Shown: positions 1 through 9,892 of the stretch, piece by piece | Position numbering within the stretch: the first letter of the stretch is position 1 | How the letters are laid out: every line of letters starts with the position of its first letter | Assembly: GCF_002900095.1 (NCBI RefSeq) | Contig: NZ_LLKN01000002.1 | Location: 310,001-374,000, forward strand | Reading direction: 5' to 3' | Source: Salegentibacter mishustinae | GTDB taxonomy: Bacteria > Bacteroidota > Bacteroidia > Flavobacteriales > Flavobacteriaceae | Length of the DNA: 64,000 nucleotides | Position numbers and translations under genes: made by a program | The notes under the pieces: generated by a model | What the model saw: only the letters and a program-made list of their open reading frames with translations | The model's database searches: none | Told to the model about the DNA's origin: nothing

Positions 1-383
1 TGAATGTAAAATAATCATTGCTCTAAATTGAGTTTTTATTTTTATAAATAACGGCCGCCGGGAGAAAGCGCAAAAAAGGCTACTCCTCGTTAATTAAATT
101 AGGTTGAAAAATGGAATAATTATATGAAAATGATGGCGGTTTCATCTTTGTACTCACTAAGTGAGATTTTATAAGGCTGAATGAAAAATTTTCACGTCAA
201 GCTAGATAAACTTATTTCAGCTTCTATAATGTTAGATCCTGAAATAAGTTTAGGATAACGTTTTGGACAGCCTGATTATGTTTTTCAAATTAGTGTAGCC
301 TGCAAACTTCTTACAGGCATTTTAATAATGAACCGGCAAAGTTAAAGAATGATTTTTGTAATGAGAAACCTAAGGGGTTTAAC
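1..383. other. intergenic region upstream in the window, downstream of mgtE
   Basis: No convincing gene is seen. A weak hairpin with arms GCCTG/CAGGC lies at 298-318, followed by a short T/A tract. Another 5-bp hairpin (AAACC/GGTTT) sits at about 367-380 next to the mgtE stop and could help end the mgtE transcript. Neither is a textbook terminator. Confidence 0.5.
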
Positions 384-1733
384 TTAAAACCCAAGCACCA
401 ATTTAGAAATATAGAAAAAGAGAAAAATTCCGAAGATATCATTACTCGTGGTGATAAAAGGTCCCGTAGCAATGGCAGGGTCAATACCCTGTTTGTTTAA
501 AATGATGGGTACAAAAGTTCCCACCAAAGCGGCAACAATAATTACTGAAAGTAAAGAAGCAGCTATAGTTACACTTACCAATTGATCCTGACCTACAATT
601 AACCCAAATAAAATAACCAGGATTCCCAACGCGACTCCATTTATTAAACTAAGACCTACTTCCTTTACTAAACGCTGTAATAAGCTACCACGTAAATTAT
701 CATTCGCAAGTCCCTGAACAATTATGGCACTGGATTGAACACCTACATTTCCCGCCATCGCGGCGATTAAAGGCGTAAAAAAGAATAAAATCGGGAATTG
801 TTCGAGAGCCTCTTCAAAACCTTTCATAATATAAACACTGCCCAGGCCACCAAAAAGGCCCAGCACTAACCAAGGTAAGCGCGCTCTTGTTAATCTTAAC
901 AGACTATCATCGGCTTCTACATTTTCAGAGATACCCGAAGCCATTTGGTAATCTTTTTCGGCTTCTTCTTTTATAAAATCTACAATATCATCAATAGTAA
1001 TTCTTCCTACCAGGCGTCCCATTTCATCTACTACAGGGATAGCTTCAAGGTCATACTTTTGCATAATTCTAGCTACTTCATCGCCCTCGGTATGCACATT
1101 TACAAAGTCTACCTGCGGTATATACACATCGCTAATATTAGCGTGACTTGGCGCGGTAAGTAAATCTTTTAATGACAGTCGCCCTTTTAATTTATTTTTA
1201 CTATCAACTACATAGATAGAATGTACCCGGGTCACATTTTCGGCTTGCTCACGCATCTCTGTCATACAACCGGTCACACTCCAGCTCTCCTGTACTTTCA
1301 CCAGCTCTTTAGCCATAAGACCACCGGCAGAATCTTCATCATAACGAAGCAGCTCTACAATATTATCGGCGTGTTCCTCGTCTACGAGTTCTGCGATAAC
1401 GTTTTGCTGGCGTTCAGGAGAAAGTTCAGAAATAATATCGGCAGCATCATCGGTATCCATTTCTTCCAGCTCTTCGGCAATTTCTTTAGCCGAAAGGGTA
1501 TCTAAAATACGCTCCCGAACGCCTTCTTCCAGCTCCATTAAAGCTTCGGCTGTTTTCTGGCTGTCTAAAAGTTTAACCACATACGTGGCTTCTTCCAGAG
1601 AAAGTTCGGTTATAATTTCGGCAATATCAGCGTGGTGTACATCTTCGAGATGCAATAACAATTCCTCGTTATTCTCTTCGGCAACAAGAAATTTTATTTT
1701 CTCAATTAATTCACTGCTGATTTGAAATTGCAT
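384..1733 (-). CDS. mgtE: magnesium transporter MgtE
   Basis: This is an inner-membrane Mg2+ channel. The 449-residue protein has the full MgtE order: an acidic helical N-domain (about 1-130, rich in EL/EE/DA repeats), a pair of CBS domains (about 135-255), then a connecting helix and about five membrane helices (about 285-449). The membrane part contains the family stretch around [17 protein letters not shown] and ends at the C-terminus as usual. In the family the N and CBS domains bind Mg2+ and gate the pore. The start overlaps the 3' end of rsmA by 23 bases on the same strand, so the two genes are probably co-transcribed. Length and domains are complete and nothing looks broken. Confidence 0.93.
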   Translation of the reverse strand: MQFQISSELIEKIKFLVAEENNEELLLHLEDVHHADIAEIITELSLEEATYVVKLLDSQKTAEALMELEEGVRERILDTLSAKEIAEELEEMDTDDAADIISELSPERQQNVIAELVDEEHADNIVELLRYDEDSAGGLMAKELVKVQESWSVTGCMTEMREQAENVTRVHSIYVVDSKNKLKGRLSLKDLLTAPSHANISDVYIPQVDFVNVHTEGDEVARIMQKYDLEAIPVVDEMGRLVGRITIDDIVDFIKEEAEKDYQMASGISENVEADDSLLRLTRARLPWLVLGLFGGLGSVYIMKGFEEALEQFPILFFFTPLIAAMAGNVGVQSSAIIVQGLANDNLRGSLLQRLVKEVGLSLINGVALGILVILFGLIVGQDQLVSVTIAASLLSVIIVAALVGTFVPIILNKQGIDPAIATGPFITTSNDIFGIFLFFYISKLVLGF

Positions 1734-2544
1734 AAGGCTGAATTTTAAGGGTCAAATCGATAAATTCCCGGAAACCTAGTTGTTCCGGGCGTTTTCCAAA
1801 TATAATATCTTCCCTTAGATTATCGGGTAAATCGAAACTTTTTAAACTATTTCGCAAGGTTTTTCTACGCTGCTGAAATGCTGTTTTTACGACTCTAAAA
1901 AACAGTTTTTCATCACAAGGTAGGCTAAAATCTTCCTTTCGGGTTAATCGCAATACTCCGCTATCTACTTTTGGCGGCGGATTAAATACTGAAGGTGGCA
2001 CGGTAAACAAATACTCGGCTTCATAAAAAGCCTGCACCAGTACCGAGAGGATTCCGTAGGTTTTATTGCCTTCTTTCTCACAAATTCGCTTAGCAACTTC
2101 CTTTTGAAACATTCCTGAAAATTCAGGAATTTGATGTTTTAACTCTAAAACCTTAAAAACAATTTGGGTTGAAATATTATAAGGAAAATTTCCAATAACC
2201 GCAAAAGCTTCATCTCGAAAAACCGTTCCCAGGTCGTATTTTAGAAAATCGTATTGATGAATTCTATCTTCAAGTTGTGGGTAATGCTCCTGAAGGTAAG
2301 TAACACTTTCTGTATCAATTTCAATTACGTGAACTTCAGCATCCTGTTTGAGAAGATATTTGGTTAAAACGCCCATTCCCGGGCCTATTTCCAAAACTTT
2401 ATTATAGCCTTTATAGCTAAGCGTTTCAGCTATGTCCTGCGCCACACTTTCATCGGTCAAAAAATGCTGGCCAAGGTGTTTTTTAGCTCTTACATCACCA
2501 TCCTGTGCCTGAGGTGTTTTACCTTTCTTTTTGTATTTCCCCAT
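1711..2544 (-). CDS. rsmA: 16S rRNA dimethyladenosine transferase RsmA (KsgA)
   Basis: RsmA dimethylates two adjacent adenosines near the 3' end of 16S rRNA during small-subunit maturation, using S-adenosylmethionine. The 277-residue protein shows the conserved N-terminal KKHLGQHFL segment (residues 21-29), the SAM-binding motif [11 protein letters not shown] (about 51-60), the catalytic NFPY motif (about 118-121) and the C-terminal helical domain around [12 protein letters not shown] lysine-rich extension precedes the catalytic domain. It overlaps mgtE downstream and follows DUF4286 by only 3 bases, giving a likely operon with the TPR gene. Confidence 0.95.
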   Translation of the reverse strand: MGKYKKKGKTPQAQDGDVRAKKHLGQHFLTDESVAQDIAETLSYKGYNKVLEIGPGMGVLTKYLLKQDAEVHVIEIDTESVTYLQEHYPQLEDRIHQYDFLKYDLGTVFRDEAFAVIGNFPYNISTQIVFKVLELKHQIPEFSGMFQKEVAKRICEKEGNKTYGILSVLVQAFYEAEYLFTVPPSVFNPPPKVDSGVLRLTRKEDFSLPCDEKLFFRVVKTAFQQRRKTLRNSLKSFDLPDNLREDIIFGKRPEQLGFREFIDLTLKIQPYAISNQQ

Positions 2545-2547
2545 AAA

Positions 2548-2856
2548 TTATTGTTCGCTAATTACTTGCATCTCGGTTCTAAAAGCGACGAATTTACCTT
2601 CAAAAACTTTACTTTTTCCTCTCATTCTATCAGCATCCTCTTCGTAATATTTCTCCAATTCAGCCTTACTTTCAGCTGTATATTGAACAGAATAGGTGAT
2701 GCCACCCATAGTTTCGGTGACCATTACACGCGTCATTAAAGCTTTTTTGAACTTCCCGGTATCCAACATCTCGGGAATATGTTCCTGTTTCATCCATTTT
2801 AACCACTCGTCGTGAATAGCTTCTTCTACATTTATGGTAACGTTGTATATGTACAT
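2548..2856 (-). CDS. DUF4286 family protein
   Basis: A 102-residue cytoplasmic protein starting MYIYNVTINVEE and containing HDEWLKWMKQEHIPEML. This is the pattern of the DUF4286 family common in Bacteroidota, probably a ferredoxin-like (dimeric alpha-beta barrel) fold. No catalytic residues can be named and its function is unknown. It lies between the TPR gene and rsmA with gaps of 9 and 3 bases, which places it in the same transcript. Confidence 0.8.
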   Translation of the reverse strand: MYIYNVTINVEEAIHDEWLKWMKQEHIPEMLDTGKFKKALMTRVMVTETMGGITYSVQYTAESKAELEKYYEEDADRMRGKSKVFEGKFVAFRTEMQVISEQ

Positions 2857-2865
2857 GTTGATTTT

Positions 2866-4656
2866 TTAAGGTGTTTCTTCGTAATCTCCTCTAAGCGCGC
2901 GGTACTTTTTGCGGGCTTCCACAAAATAAATACTGTCGGCAAAGTTAAAGATTATTTGCTCGTAATATTCTTTGGCTTTTTCAGGGTTTTCCAGCTCATT
3001 TGCATATAATTCTGCTAAATAATAATGGGCGTTATCAGCCAGAATATCAGCATTAAAATTCTCAATAATTGCAAGATAATTGTCCTCAGCCTTTTCCGGT
3101 TGTCCTGTTTCTTCAAATAGTTGAGCTTGCTTGAGCAAAGCTTCATCTTCTATTTTTTCGCCTTTATGAAGGTTTAAAATTTCTTCAAAAAGTTGAATTG
3201 CTTCTAAATTTTTCTCCTGAAAAGCCAGCAAATCGGCGCGAGCATATTTTTTAAGCGCAGTTTGAGTGGTATCTTCTATAGAATTATCTTCAATAAGCAA
3301 ACTCAGCTCCATCGCGTCATTAGCGATAAGTTGCGAAGTAGAAGATTTTAAAATATCGAGTTGCTGTTTGGCCCATTTAAAATCTCCTTTATAATAGCTG
3401 GTTTTAGCCACTTTAAAACGTGCATTTTGCGAAATTTGGTCGTTTTTTACCAAATTTTGAACCTGGGAATAATAAATAAGGGCTTCGTTAAATTTCTCCT
3501 GAAGCACTAAAATATCTGCAAGCGCCAGTTTAATCATCGCTTTATCAAAATCGCGATTAGCCTGCTCTGAAAGCCTTTTTAATAAGCCGATAGCTTCTTC
3601 CTGCTTATCCTGTTTAAAGGCCAGAAAATTGGCAAAATCTATTTGCAAAGCCAGGGTGTTGAGACCGGTTCCAAACTGCTCCAGCAGTTCAGCATATCTT
3701 TTTTCTACTTCTGCATAGTTTCTCTCATTTTCATTTTTCAGCTGTATTTTTAACAAAAACTGATTTCCTTGTAAAACCAAATTTTCTACAGGTGCTTCTT
3801 GAATTACGTATTCAACAATTTCTGTTGCAGCTTCAAAATCTGAAGCTTCCTTGGCCATAATTGCAAGGTTTAAAATGCTCTGTAAACTTTTATCACTTCT
3901 TCTATAAATAGCTTTTTCCTGCGAAAAGGCTTTTAAAAATTCCTCTTCCTGGGTAAAAAGCCAGCTGAGCATTTCGTTATAAAGCAACCTGGGATTTTTT
4001 TGCAGCTTAGTAAGCAATAACCTTCTGAAAATGGTATTGGCTTCACTTGAAGCATCTGCTGAGATATACTTGCCGAATTCTCGATTGGCGATTGGGAAAA
4101 AGTCGGGATTCGCTTCTATAAGTTCCAGGTAATTCTCAAACATAAGTTCGGTTTTACCCTGTTCCCCGTAAATTCTTGCCAGTTGCATATTAAAGTTTAG
4201 CTCATTATTTAGCTGCATTGCCTTTTCATAGGTTTCTGCAGCATATTTTAGCAAACTATATTTCTGAAAGGTTCTGGCTATGGAATAGGCGTAATTAGGA
4301 CGAGCGTCTACAGCGCTTAAGGCTTCTGCATAGAATTGCTCTGCTCTTTCTGTATTTTGCTGAAGTTCATAATTATGTCCCAACTCTATTAAAAGTGTTG
4401 GATTATTTGCTGAATTATTCAATTTCTGCCGAAGTAATTCTTCTGATCTTTTAAAATTCTCCAGTTGCTGATGACTTTGCACCACCCCGAAAAAATAGGA
4501 AGTATTCTGCGGATTTTCCTCTAGTAATTCCTCGTAGGTTTTAAGCGCTTTCTCAAATTCTCCCTGGTCGAAAAAATTACGCGCCAATACCTCAGATTGC
4601 GCAAGGGCACCTGAAATTGAGCAAATAAAAACGAGAAAAAATAAGACAGAGCGCAT
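2866..4656 (-). CDS. secreted tetratricopeptide repeat protein
   Basis: A 596-residue protein. It has an N-terminal signal peptide (about residues 1-19, ending ALAQ), and almost the whole remainder is TPR-like helical repeats (for example AEQFYAEALSAV, AAETYEKAMQLN and AIQLFEEILNLH). It is expected in the periplasm or on an outer-membrane face, acting as a scaffold for other proteins. No enzyme motif is visible. It begins a run of close-packed minus-strand genes reaching mgtE. Similar tetratricopeptide proteins are common in Flavobacteriia and their partners cannot be told from sequence. Confidence 0.85.
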   Translation of the reverse strand: MRSVLFFLVFICSISGALAQSEVLARNFFDQGEFEKALKTYEELLEENPQNTSYFFGVVQSHQQLENFKRSEELLRQKLNNSANNPTLLIELGHNYELQQNTERAEQFYAEALSAVDARPNYAYSIARTFQKYSLLKYAAETYEKAMQLNNELNFNMQLARIYGEQGKTELMFENYLELIEANPDFFPIANREFGKYISADASSEANTIFRRLLLTKLQKNPRLLYNEMLSWLFTQEEEFLKAFSQEKAIYRRSDKSLQSILNLAIMAKEASDFEAATEIVEYVIQEAPVENLVLQGNQFLLKIQLKNENERNYAEVEKRYAELLEQFGTGLNTLALQIDFANFLAFKQDKQEEAIGLLKRLSEQANRDFDKAMIKLALADILVLQEKFNEALIYYSQVQNLVKNDQISQNARFKVAKTSYYKGDFKWAKQQLDILKSSTSQLIANDAMELSLLIEDNSIEDTTQTALKKYARADLLAFQEKNLEAIQLFEEILNLHKGEKIEDEALLKQAQLFEETGQPEKAEDNYLAIIENFNADILADNAHYYLAELYANELENPEKAKEYYEQIIFNFADSIYFVEARKKYRALRGDYEETP

Positions 4657-4702
4657 CCTGTAAATATAAGGATTTGACCTGTGAATAATTATGTTTAGCC
4701 GC

Positions 4703-5974
4703 TTAATCTATAAGATCGAAACCTGTGTAAGGCACCAAGACATCAGGAACTTTAATTCCGTCTTCGGTTTGATAGTTCTCCAGAATTCCTGCAAGAACAC
4801 GCGGCAGGGCCAAAGCACTTCCATTAAGTGTGTGCACCAATTCCTTTTTTCCTTCCTTATTCTTATAGCGAAGTTTAAGTCGGTTAGCCTGGAAAGTTTC
4901 AAAATTTGAAACCGAGCTAATTTCCAACCAACGATCTTGTGCGGTAGAAAAAACCTCAAAATCGTAAGTAAGCGCTGAAGTAAAACCAAGATCACCACCA
5001 CAAAGCCTTAAAATTCGGTAAGGTAATTTTAGATCGGCCAGAATATCTTTAATATGCTCAACCATATTATCTAAAGCCGCATAAGAATCTTCAGGTTTTT
5101 CAATTCTTACCAGCTCCACTTTATCAAATTGATGTAAACGATTAAGTCCGCGAACGTGGGCGCCATAAGAACCTGCTTCCCGTCTAAAACATGGAGTGTA
5201 GCCGGTACATGCAATTGGAAAATCTTTATCGGTTAACAAACGGTCGCGATACATATTCGTCATAGGCACCTCGGCAGTTGGGATCATATAAAGATCATCG
5301 GCCGGGATGTGATACATTTGACCTTCTTTATCCGGTAATTGTCCCGTTCCTAAACCTGAAGCTTCATTGATCATTAAGGGTAATTGATATTCGGTATAAC
5401 CGGCATCAATAGCTTTATCTAAAAAATAAGTGATCAAAGCTCTTTGTAAACGTGCGCCTTTCCCTTTATACACAGGGAAACCTGCACCGGTTACTTTATT
5501 ACCCAGTTCAAAATCTATAATATCGTATTTCTTGGCAAGTTCCCAATGTGGAAGCGAACCTTCAGCAAGCACAGGTACATCCCCCTCTTTAAAGATCTCT
5601 TCGTTATCATCTTCGGAAGTTCCTGCAGGCACAGATTCGTGGGGAACGTTAGGAATAGTATAAAGCAAAGTTTCCAGTTTTGCTACAGTTTCAGAAAGCT
5701 CCTCTGAAAGTGCTTTAGAATCTTCCTTTAGATTCCCGGTTTTTTCTTTGATGAGATTGGCTTTTTGATGTTCACCATTTTTAAACATCATCCCAATTTC
5801 TTTGGAAAGCCTGTTAGATTCAGCTAAAATATCATCGAGTTTCACCTGGGTTGCCCGACGTTTTTCGTCTAACTGCAATACCTCCTCAAGAATACTTTCG
5901 GCTTCAAAATTTCGTTTTTTGAGTGCCTTAATGAATTCCTGCTTATTTTCCCTGATATTATTAACCTGTAACAT
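4703..5974 (-). CDS. serS: seryl-tRNA synthetase
   Basis: Class II aminoacyl-tRNA synthetase that charges tRNA-Ser (and tRNA-Sec where present) with serine. At 423 residues it is the normal length. The N-terminal antiparallel coiled-coil tRNA-binding arm covers about 1-110. The catalytic domain shows motif 2 (FRREAGSYG, then RGLNRLHQFDKVE) and motif 3 (NGSALALPRVLAGILENYQ near residue 390). A TAnnTTTG promoter element is present upstream. It reads as a single-copy housekeeping gene. Confidence 0.97.
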   Translation of the reverse strand: MLQVNNIRENKQEFIKALKKRNFEAESILEEVLQLDEKRRATQVKLDDILAESNRLSKEIGMMFKNGEHQKANLIKEKTGNLKEDSKALSEELSETVAKLETLLYTIPNVPHESVPAGTSEDDNEEIFKEGDVPVLAEGSLPHWELAKKYDIIDFELGNKVTGAGFPVYKGKGARLQRALITYFLDKAIDAGYTEYQLPLMINEASGLGTGQLPDKEGQMYHIPADDLYMIPTAEVPMTNMYRDRLLTDKDFPIACTGYTPCFRREAGSYGAHVRGLNRLHQFDKVELVRIEKPEDSYAALDNMVEHIKDILADLKLPYRILRLCGGDLGFTSALTYDFEVFSTAQDRWLEISSVSNFETFQANRLKLRYKNKEGKKELVHTLNGSALALPRVLAGILENYQTEDGIKVPDVLVPYTGFDLID

Positions 5975-6001
5975 AGCTTTCTATTTCCTAATTTGAAGCT
6001 G

Positions 6002-6009
6002 CAAATGTA
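6002..6009 (-). promoter_or_regulatory. TAnnTTTG -7 element upstream of serS
   Basis: Read on the minus strand the bases are TACATTTG, a match to the Bacteroidota -7 consensus, about 28 bases before the serS start codon. No clear TTG -33 element was assigned. Confidence 0.55.
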
Positions 6010-6028
6010 AGAAAAGCACTGAAGAATT

Positions 6029-7348
6029 CTAGTCTAATTTTGAAGGTAAAATCCAGTCGTGATGCTTAAAATGATGCCATTTTTCGGCGGCAAGATCTAC
6101 TTTTGGATCAATAAACGGCTCATAAGGACGACCGTTGATGCTTATTTTAGATTTCACAAACACCTGCACGTCTTTTCCTTTTTCGGCATAATCTTCCTTA
6201 AGATGCTGCGCAAACTGCCACATCATATCTGGCTTACTGGTTACAGATCGCATTTGCTTTCTAGTTAAATAGCGAGCTTTGTTCACGTGAATGGTATCGG
6301 TTGTTCCTTTTTCCACCACTTTAAAAGTGGTTTTTCCAGAACGGGAACGCAACATCATCCGCCAGCTTAGTCTATGCCCTTCTTCTGTCCAGAGTACATT
6401 ATCCTTAAAAAACCAGTGCCTAAGCGGTAAACCAATTTGGATAACGAACCAAAGCGCGAGAACCACAATTAGTGGTTTTTTATAGGAAGGCACTATAATT
6501 TCCCCTTTATCGTAATGTGGTTTTTTGTTCCGAAGAATGTATTTATTGATTTTTTCTGAAGGAAAAAAGAACAAACAAAAAGCCAGGGACAAATATGGAA
6601 AGATCCCAATATGAAAAATAAAACTATTAAAAAGATGAAAGAAAATGGCGAGGATAAAAGCCGGCATTCTTGTTCGTTTCCATAAAAGTGCAGGAATAAT
6701 TAATAAATCGAATATTAACCCGAAATACGTAATAACATACCTAACCCAGGTCTGCTGAAGTATTTCTCCTACCAACCAATAATCGGCTTTTCCGCGCATG
6801 AGCATAGCGGGTAAGGTACCGTCAAGCCAATCTGGGTATAACTTTGCAACTGATGCATAGGTATATACAATCCATAATTGCAGCACAATAAAAAGCCAGA
6901 CCCATTGCGGCATGGCAATTTTTCTAAATTCTGGGTTTTTCCAGGCGTCAATGGAGAGATATCGATGTGCGGGCAAAAAAAACATAATTCCGCATAACAG
7001 CATCAGCAAATAATAATGATTGTTATAGGAAGATTTTTGCATCAGGTAAACCGATGCCCACATTATGGTATAGCAAAATATACTGAAACGGTACTTAAAG
7101 CCCAGCATTACAAAAATGCCAAAAAGACCCATTAGTCCGTAGTAAAACAACATTCCATTACCCGGCAGCGGTTGCAAGAATTCAAAACCTATAAAATTAA
7201 AAGTAAAGTCGGGCTCAATGAGAGTTCTACGAATCCAACCGGTGAAAATTGCGCCAACGGCTTCAATGGTAATAAGCAAGCCAAAAATAATTCGGAAAGC
7301 AATAAGCGCCGAATTATCTACTTGCTTAAAAAGCCATTTATTGAGCAT
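6029..7348 (-). CDS. HTTM-domain membrane protein (gamma-carboxylase-like)
   Basis: A 439-residue integral membrane protein with several hydrophobic helices in the first 300 residues and a soluble C-terminal part. The pattern of helices, with the KSSYNNHYYLL stretch and a FFLPAHRYLSID segment, is typical of the HTTM family, the bacterial relatives of vitamin K-dependent gamma-carboxylase. In Bacteroidota these proteins are common and mostly uncharacterised, so carboxylation of glutamate is only a family analogy. It overlaps the 3' end of ribF by 11 bases, suggesting co-transcription. Confidence 0.85.
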   Translation of the reverse strand: MLNKWLFKQVDNSALIAFRIIFGLLITIEAVGAIFTGWIRRTLIEPDFTFNFIGFEFLQPLPGNGMLFYYGLMGLFGIFVMLGFKYRFSIFCYTIMWASVYLMQKSSYNNHYYLLMLLCGIMFFLPAHRYLSIDAWKNPEFRKIAMPQWVWLFIVLQLWIVYTYASVAKLYPDWLDGTLPAMLMRGKADYWLVGEILQQTWVRYVITYFGLIFDLLIIPALLWKRTRMPAFILAIFFHLFNSFIFHIGIFPYLSLAFCLFFFPSEKINKYILRNKKPHYDKGEIIVPSYKKPLIVVLALWFVIQIGLPLRHWFFKDNVLWTEEGHRLSWRMMLRSRSGKTTFKVVEKGTTDTIHVNKARYLTRKQMRSVTSKPDMMWQFAQHLKEDYAEKGKDVQVFVKSKISINGRPYEPFIDPKVDLAAEKWHHFKHHDWILPSKLD

Positions 7349-8282
7349 AATTATCTCTAATGTATTGCCTTGAAAAAGCTTCGTCCTGTTTCATTGCGAT
7401 TTTTAAAGCATTTACAGAATCAAATTTTTTCTCATCGCGAATCCTTACCAGCATTTCTATTTTTAGCTCGATGCCATAAAGATCCCTGTCCAGGTTAAAG
7501 AAATAAGTTTCTATGGTTTGGTCTTTTCCTCCCACCGTGGGATTGGTGCCAATATTCATCATTCCAAAGAAGCGTTCTCCTTTAATTTTAGAACACACAA
7601 CATACACCCCGTTTTTCGGAATTAACTTATAATCTTCTTCAATATTTAAATTAGCGGTAGGATAATTAAATTCTTTTCCCAATCCACGGCCTTTTACCAC
7701 CTTTCCGGTTAAGCAAAAAGGAGATTGCATATAACTATTAGCCTTTTCTACCCGCCCTTCTAGAAGCGCATTTCTAATTTTTGTAGAACTAACCGCGACC
7801 TGATCTACTTCTTGTTTGGTGATCTCTTCTACATCAAAACCATATTCTTCACCAAACTGTTTTAAGGTATTGATATCTGCGGTACGATTTCTACCAAAAC
7901 GATGATCGTAACCAATAATTACTTTTTTTGCTTTTAAACGATTTACCAGAATATCACGAACAAATTCTTGCGCGGTAAGTCTTGAAAATTGTTGGGTAAA
8001 AGGATGCACCACCAAATGATCTATCCCTGTTTTTTCAAGGATTTCGGTACGTTCTTCTATAGTATTTATAAGTTTTAACCCGCTTTCTTTTTGCAGAACC
8101 ATTCTTGGGTGCGGAAAAAAAGTAAAGATAACAGATTCAAGGTTTTCAATTTTGGCGGCATCTACCAGCCGTTTTATAATTTTTTGATGCCCGGCGTGAA
8201 CCCCGTCAAAAGTACCGATGGTGACTACGGTTTGTTTCTCACCTTTAAAAGCATTTGCTCCTTTATGTATTTTCAAGGCCAA
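7338..8282 (-). CDS. ribF: bifunctional riboflavin kinase / FAD synthetase
   Basis: Converts riboflavin to FMN and FMN to FAD with ATP. The N-terminal adenylyltransferase domain has the nucleotidyltransferase signature GTFDGVHAGHQ (about residues 23-33) and GYDHRFGRNR (about 120). The C-terminal riboflavin kinase domain shows GRGLGKEFNYPTANL (about 200) and IGTNPTVGG (about 245). The full length is 314 aa. It is followed by the HTTM gene (overlap of 11 bases) and preceded by pth with a 1-base gap, so the three genes probably form one operon. Confidence 0.96.
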   Translation of the reverse strand: MALKIHKGANAFKGEKQTVVTIGTFDGVHAGHQKIIKRLVDAAKIENLESVIFTFFPHPRMVLQKESGLKLINTIEERTEILEKTGIDHLVVHPFTQQFSRLTAQEFVRDILVNRLKAKKVIIGYDHRFGRNRTADINTLKQFGEEYGFDVEEITKQEVDQVAVSSTKIRNALLEGRVEKANSYMQSPFCLTGKVVKGRGLGKEFNYPTANLNIEEDYKLIPKNGVYVVCSKIKGERFFGMMNIGTNPTVGGKDQTIETYFFNLDRDLYGIELKIEMLVRIRDEKKFDSVNALKIAMKQDEAFSRQYIRDNYAQ

Positions 8283-8283
8283 C

Positions 8284-8913
8284 TTATTTTCCGTTAAATG
8301 AATTCATAGTATTTGAAACGCCTGCAGTGCCAAAAGATTTTACCAATTCGGCTGATTTCTGTAAACGTTCTGGCAATTCTTTTCTCTCTTCTTCTCCCCA
8401 TTCTCCTAAAACATAATCTACCTGCTGGCCTTTAGAAAACTCATCACTAATTCCAAATCTAAACCTATTGTATTTTGTGGTGTTTAAGGTATTTTGAATG
8501 TCTTTTAAGCCGTTATGGCCACCATCACTACCTTTGGTTTTTAGCCGAATAGTACCGAATGCTAAATTTAAATCATCTGTAATTACCAATAAATTCTGTA
8601 ATTCAATTTTCTCTTTTTGAAGCCAGTAGTTAACAGCCTTCCCGCTTAAATTCATATAAGTTGAAGGTTTTAGCATTATAAAGGTTCGGCCTTTAAACTT
8701 AAATGTAGCTATATCTCCTAATTTTTCTGTAGAAAAACTCACCTCTTCCTTTTCGGCTATATAATCTAATATTTTGAATCCAATATTGTGACGGGTGTTC
8801 TCATACTTAGGACCTGGATTTCCCAGTCCTACGATCAAAAATTTCTTCATGGGATCTTGTTCTTCTTCCTGGGGCTTTTTCTTACTGAGTATTTTTCCGA
8901 AGAAAGACAGCAT
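8284..8913 (-). CDS. pth: peptidyl-tRNA hydrolase
   Basis: Releases tRNA from peptidyl-tRNA that falls off the ribosome. The core begins MKKFLIVGLGNPGPKYENTR, with the conserved N and H of NTRHNIG, and contains LLVITDDLNL and the GGHNGLKD active-site loop. The 209-residue frame carries a 21-residue N-terminal extension (KKKPQEEE-rich) before the classical start at about 8850. I kept the longer frame because similar charged extensions occur in flavobacterial Pth as I recall it, but the internal Met is a fair alternative. It sits directly upstream of ribF. Confidence 0.93.
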   Translation of the reverse strand: MLSFFGKILSKKKPQEEEQDPMKKFLIVGLGNPGPKYENTRHNIGFKILDYIAEKEEVSFSTEKLGDIATFKFKGRTFIMLKPSTYMNLSGKAVNYWLQKEKIELQNLLVITDDLNLAFGTIRLKTKGSDGGHNGLKDIQNTLNTTKYNRFRFGISDEFSKGQQVDYVLGEWGEEERKELPERLQKSAELVKSFGTAGVSNTMNSFNGK

Positions 8914-9040
8914 AACAATTGTTTTGGTAAAGATAAAATTATTAGAATATCTAACTAAAAGTTTTTACCCGATAATCCAGATTTAAATGCTGAACTGGCT
9001 TCCCAGGTTGCTTGTTAAGATTTATTTTGAAAGACTTTTA

Positions 9041-9076
9041 AAACAAAAAAAGCACCCCCTTTGGGATGCTTTTAAA
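9041..9076 (-). terminator. Rho-independent terminator after rplY
   Basis: On the minus strand, arms AAGCATCCC and GGGGTGCTT form a stem and are followed by a T tract (the plus strand shows aaaacaaaaaaa). It lies 23 bases after the rplY stop. Confidence 0.85.
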
Positions 9077-9098
9077 TTTTTGTTGAAAAAAGAAAAGA

Positions 9099-9755
9099 TT
9101 AATTGTCTTCTCCTTCTTTAACTGCAGCAACATCATCTGTTTCAGTAGATGGTACTTCATCTGCTGGTACTTCGTCTTCATCTTCGTCGTCCTCAAGGGC
9201 AACAATGTTACGTGAAGTTCTAACCTGGCAAATTACTGTGTTGTCTGGATGCTGAATCTCGTAAGACTCGTCTGCAACTGCAGTAACATAAAGTTTTTGA
9301 CCAATTTTAAGTTTGGTTACATCTGCAGTAATATAATCTGGCAATTCGTTAGCCAAACCTCTTACTTTTAAACGACGTAGGTTGTAACGTAAAACACCAC
9401 CATTTTTAACCCCTCTCGCAACACCTTCGGTATGGATAGGAATTTCCATAGTGATTGGTTTATCCTCACTAATCTGGTAGAAATCTACGTGCAAAATAGC
9501 ATCGGTAACCGGGTGGAATTGGATATCCTGAAGAATAGCGTTAAACTTCTCGCCGTCTTCAAACTTAATTTCCACTGTATGCACATCTGGGGTGTACACA
9601 AGGTTATTAAACGAAATTTCTTCTGTTGCAAAGTGCAACGGCTTGGCATCTCCCCCGTATAATACGCAAGGAACCTGTCCAGCATTACGTAGGGCCTTCG
9701 TGGCTTTCTTTCCTACGCTTTCTCTTTTAGATCCGTTGATCGTAATTGATTTCAT
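9099..9755 (-). CDS. rplY: 50S ribosomal protein L25/Ctc
   Basis: Binds 5S rRNA in the large ribosomal subunit. This is the long Ctc/TL5 form at 218 residues: an L25 domain (about 1-92, starting [13 protein letters not shown]), a beta-rich C-terminal domain (about 95-185), and a very acidic tail ([13 protein letters not shown] and following). It has its own promoter element (TACTTTTG on the minus strand at 9776-9783) and a strong terminator, so it is likely monocistronic. It lies between prs and pth, an arrangement I associate with Flavobacteriia. Confidence 0.95.
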   Translation of the reverse strand: MKSITINGSKRESVGKKATKALRNAGQVPCVLYGGDAKPLHFATEEISFNNLVYTPDVHTVEIKFEDGEKFNAILQDIQFHPVTDAILHVDFYQISEDKPITMEIPIHTEGVARGVKNGGVLRYNLRRLKVRGLANELPDYITADVTKLKIGQKLYVTAVADESYEIQHPDNTVICQVRTSRNIVALEDDEDEDEVPADEVPSTETDDVAAVKEGEDN

Positions 9756-9775
9756 TGTTGAAAAATTTTAGGCTG

Positions 9776-9783
9776 CAAAAGTA
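9776..9783 (-). promoter_or_regulatory. TAnnTTTG -7 element upstream of rplY
   Basis: Minus-strand TACTTTTG, 20 bases before the rplY start codon, fits the Bacteroidota -7 consensus. Confidence 0.55.
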
Positions 9784-9892
9784 GCGCTTTTTTCCTTTCT
9801 ATAAAACCCTGACTTAAAATTCTTTAAAAAGAAAATTATAATTGAGAATTCAAGCTAAAAAACTGAATATTAACTATGAATAATGGGTTTGA